Virus record (IMG/VR): IMGVR_UViG_3300021088_000010
Location: 1-64,000 of that record
Reading direction: 5' to 3' (one strand)
DNA: 64,000 nucleotides
DNA from: a virus
The notes beneath the pieces are model-generated. The model was given only the letters and a program-made list of their open reading frames with translations, did no database searches and was not told where the DNA came from. The position numbers and the translations under genes were made by a program. The number at the start of each line of letters is the position of its first letter. Position 1 is the first letter of the stretch. Below, piece after piece: positions 63,733 to 64,000 of this stretch.

Positions 63733-64000
63733 TGGCCACTTTATACTCAGTCTGGGTTCCGAATTCGGCTGTTAATCAGTCTGGTGGGGGGATTCTAGCT
63801 GCTAATACTAGCACAGGTCCTATTTACATAGGCTTTCGACAGATTTTTAGAATCTGGTCTAGCGCCACAATGAACATGAATATTGCTTTTGGTCCGAATA
63901 ATCTAGTGGCAGCTCCAACCGCAACTATGTACGCCATTGGACCTGTTCCTCAAGAGTTCGATACGGGAAACGAGAACTCTTACATAAATCTGGCTAATAA
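63732..64000 (+). CDS. Partial virion protein, paralogue of the preceding gene
   Basis: ATG overlaps the previous TAA (TAATG). About 89 residues are visible before the window ends. IYIGFRQIFRIWSSATMNMN and FDTGNENSYINLAN align with the previous gene's product. The 3' end lies outside the window. Virion surface role likely by similarity to its neighbour. Confidence 0.5.
   Translation, partial: MATLYSVWVPNSAVNQSGGGILAANTSTGPIYIGFRQIFRIWSSATMNMNIAFGPNNLVAAPTATMYAIGPVPQEFDTGNENSYINLAN

Noticed and set aside
1-64000. Direct terminal repeats or genome ends
   Set aside because: The first and last genes are both cut by the window edges and I saw no repeat between the ends. The complete genome would be needed.

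Overview
The window is most of the genome of a tailed double-stranded DNA phage, probably with podovirus morphology. Evidence: a portal protein, a scaffold-like protein, an N4-gp56-type major capsid protein, a short adaptor/nozzle tail set, a 1988-residue internal virion protein, both terminase subunits, a GH108 endolysin with a 3TM-type holin, and a family A DNA polymerase. Genes are packed with TAATG and ATGA overlaps, and I see no tRNA or rRNA genes and no host genes. The host cannot be read from the sequence. Nothing supports stable lysogeny: the only recombinase-like gene (24578..25297) is truncated.

Layout. (1) 1-24562, plus strand: virion and lysis genes. Repetitive structural proteins (1-3129), portal (3141), head genes and major capsid protein (to 8691), endolysin, holin, adaptor (10705), nozzle-like protein (12749) and internal virion proteins (16356-24562). 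Two HNH endonuclease genes interrupt this block. (2) 24578-25522: a truncated integrase-like ORF and an RlpA-like gene run convergently into each other. (3) 24860-34866, minus strand: DNA metabolism. dNMP kinase, 5'(3')-deoxyribonucleotidase, phosphoesterase, RecA-fold helicase candidate, a uracil-DNA glycosylase/DNA polymerase I fusion, a DUF669-like protein and a Sak4-like annealing ATPase, with two more HNH genes. (4) 34867-35169: regulatory region with divergent sigma70-like promoters around a 12-bp palindrome. (5) 35170-54425, minus strand: a long accessory operon of small genes that also encodes a SprT-like protease with a signal peptide, an ECF-like sigma factor, a Cas4/AddB-like nuclease, a macro-domain protein, several zinc-ribbon and membrane micropeptides, and a phiEco32-type amidoligase set (ATP-grasp, class II glutamine amidotransferase, two glutamine-synthetase-like COOH-NH2 ligases, AIG2-like cyclotransferase). 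(6) 54426-55146: mostly non-coding; it ends in a second copy of the promoter/palindrome module, pointing at the terminase genes. (7) 55285-64000, plus strand: terminase subunits, secreted and membrane proteins, an FnIII protein, a histidine phosphatase, and tail/decoration proteins, one carrying a DUF3494 ice-binding-like domain.

Most notable. The amidoligase cluster looks able to make amide or peptide bonds on an unknown substrate. Its glutamine amidotransferase has lost a canonical start codon: the catalytic N-terminal cysteine is preceded by AUC. Four HNH endonuclease genes all sit at the 3' ends of host genes in the same orientation, two of them overlapping the host gene. A promoter/operator module is repeated at both edges of the accessory operon, which suggests this roughly 20-kb block was inserted between two formerly adjacent divergent control elements. 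All functional calls are by reading motifs; no database search was run.
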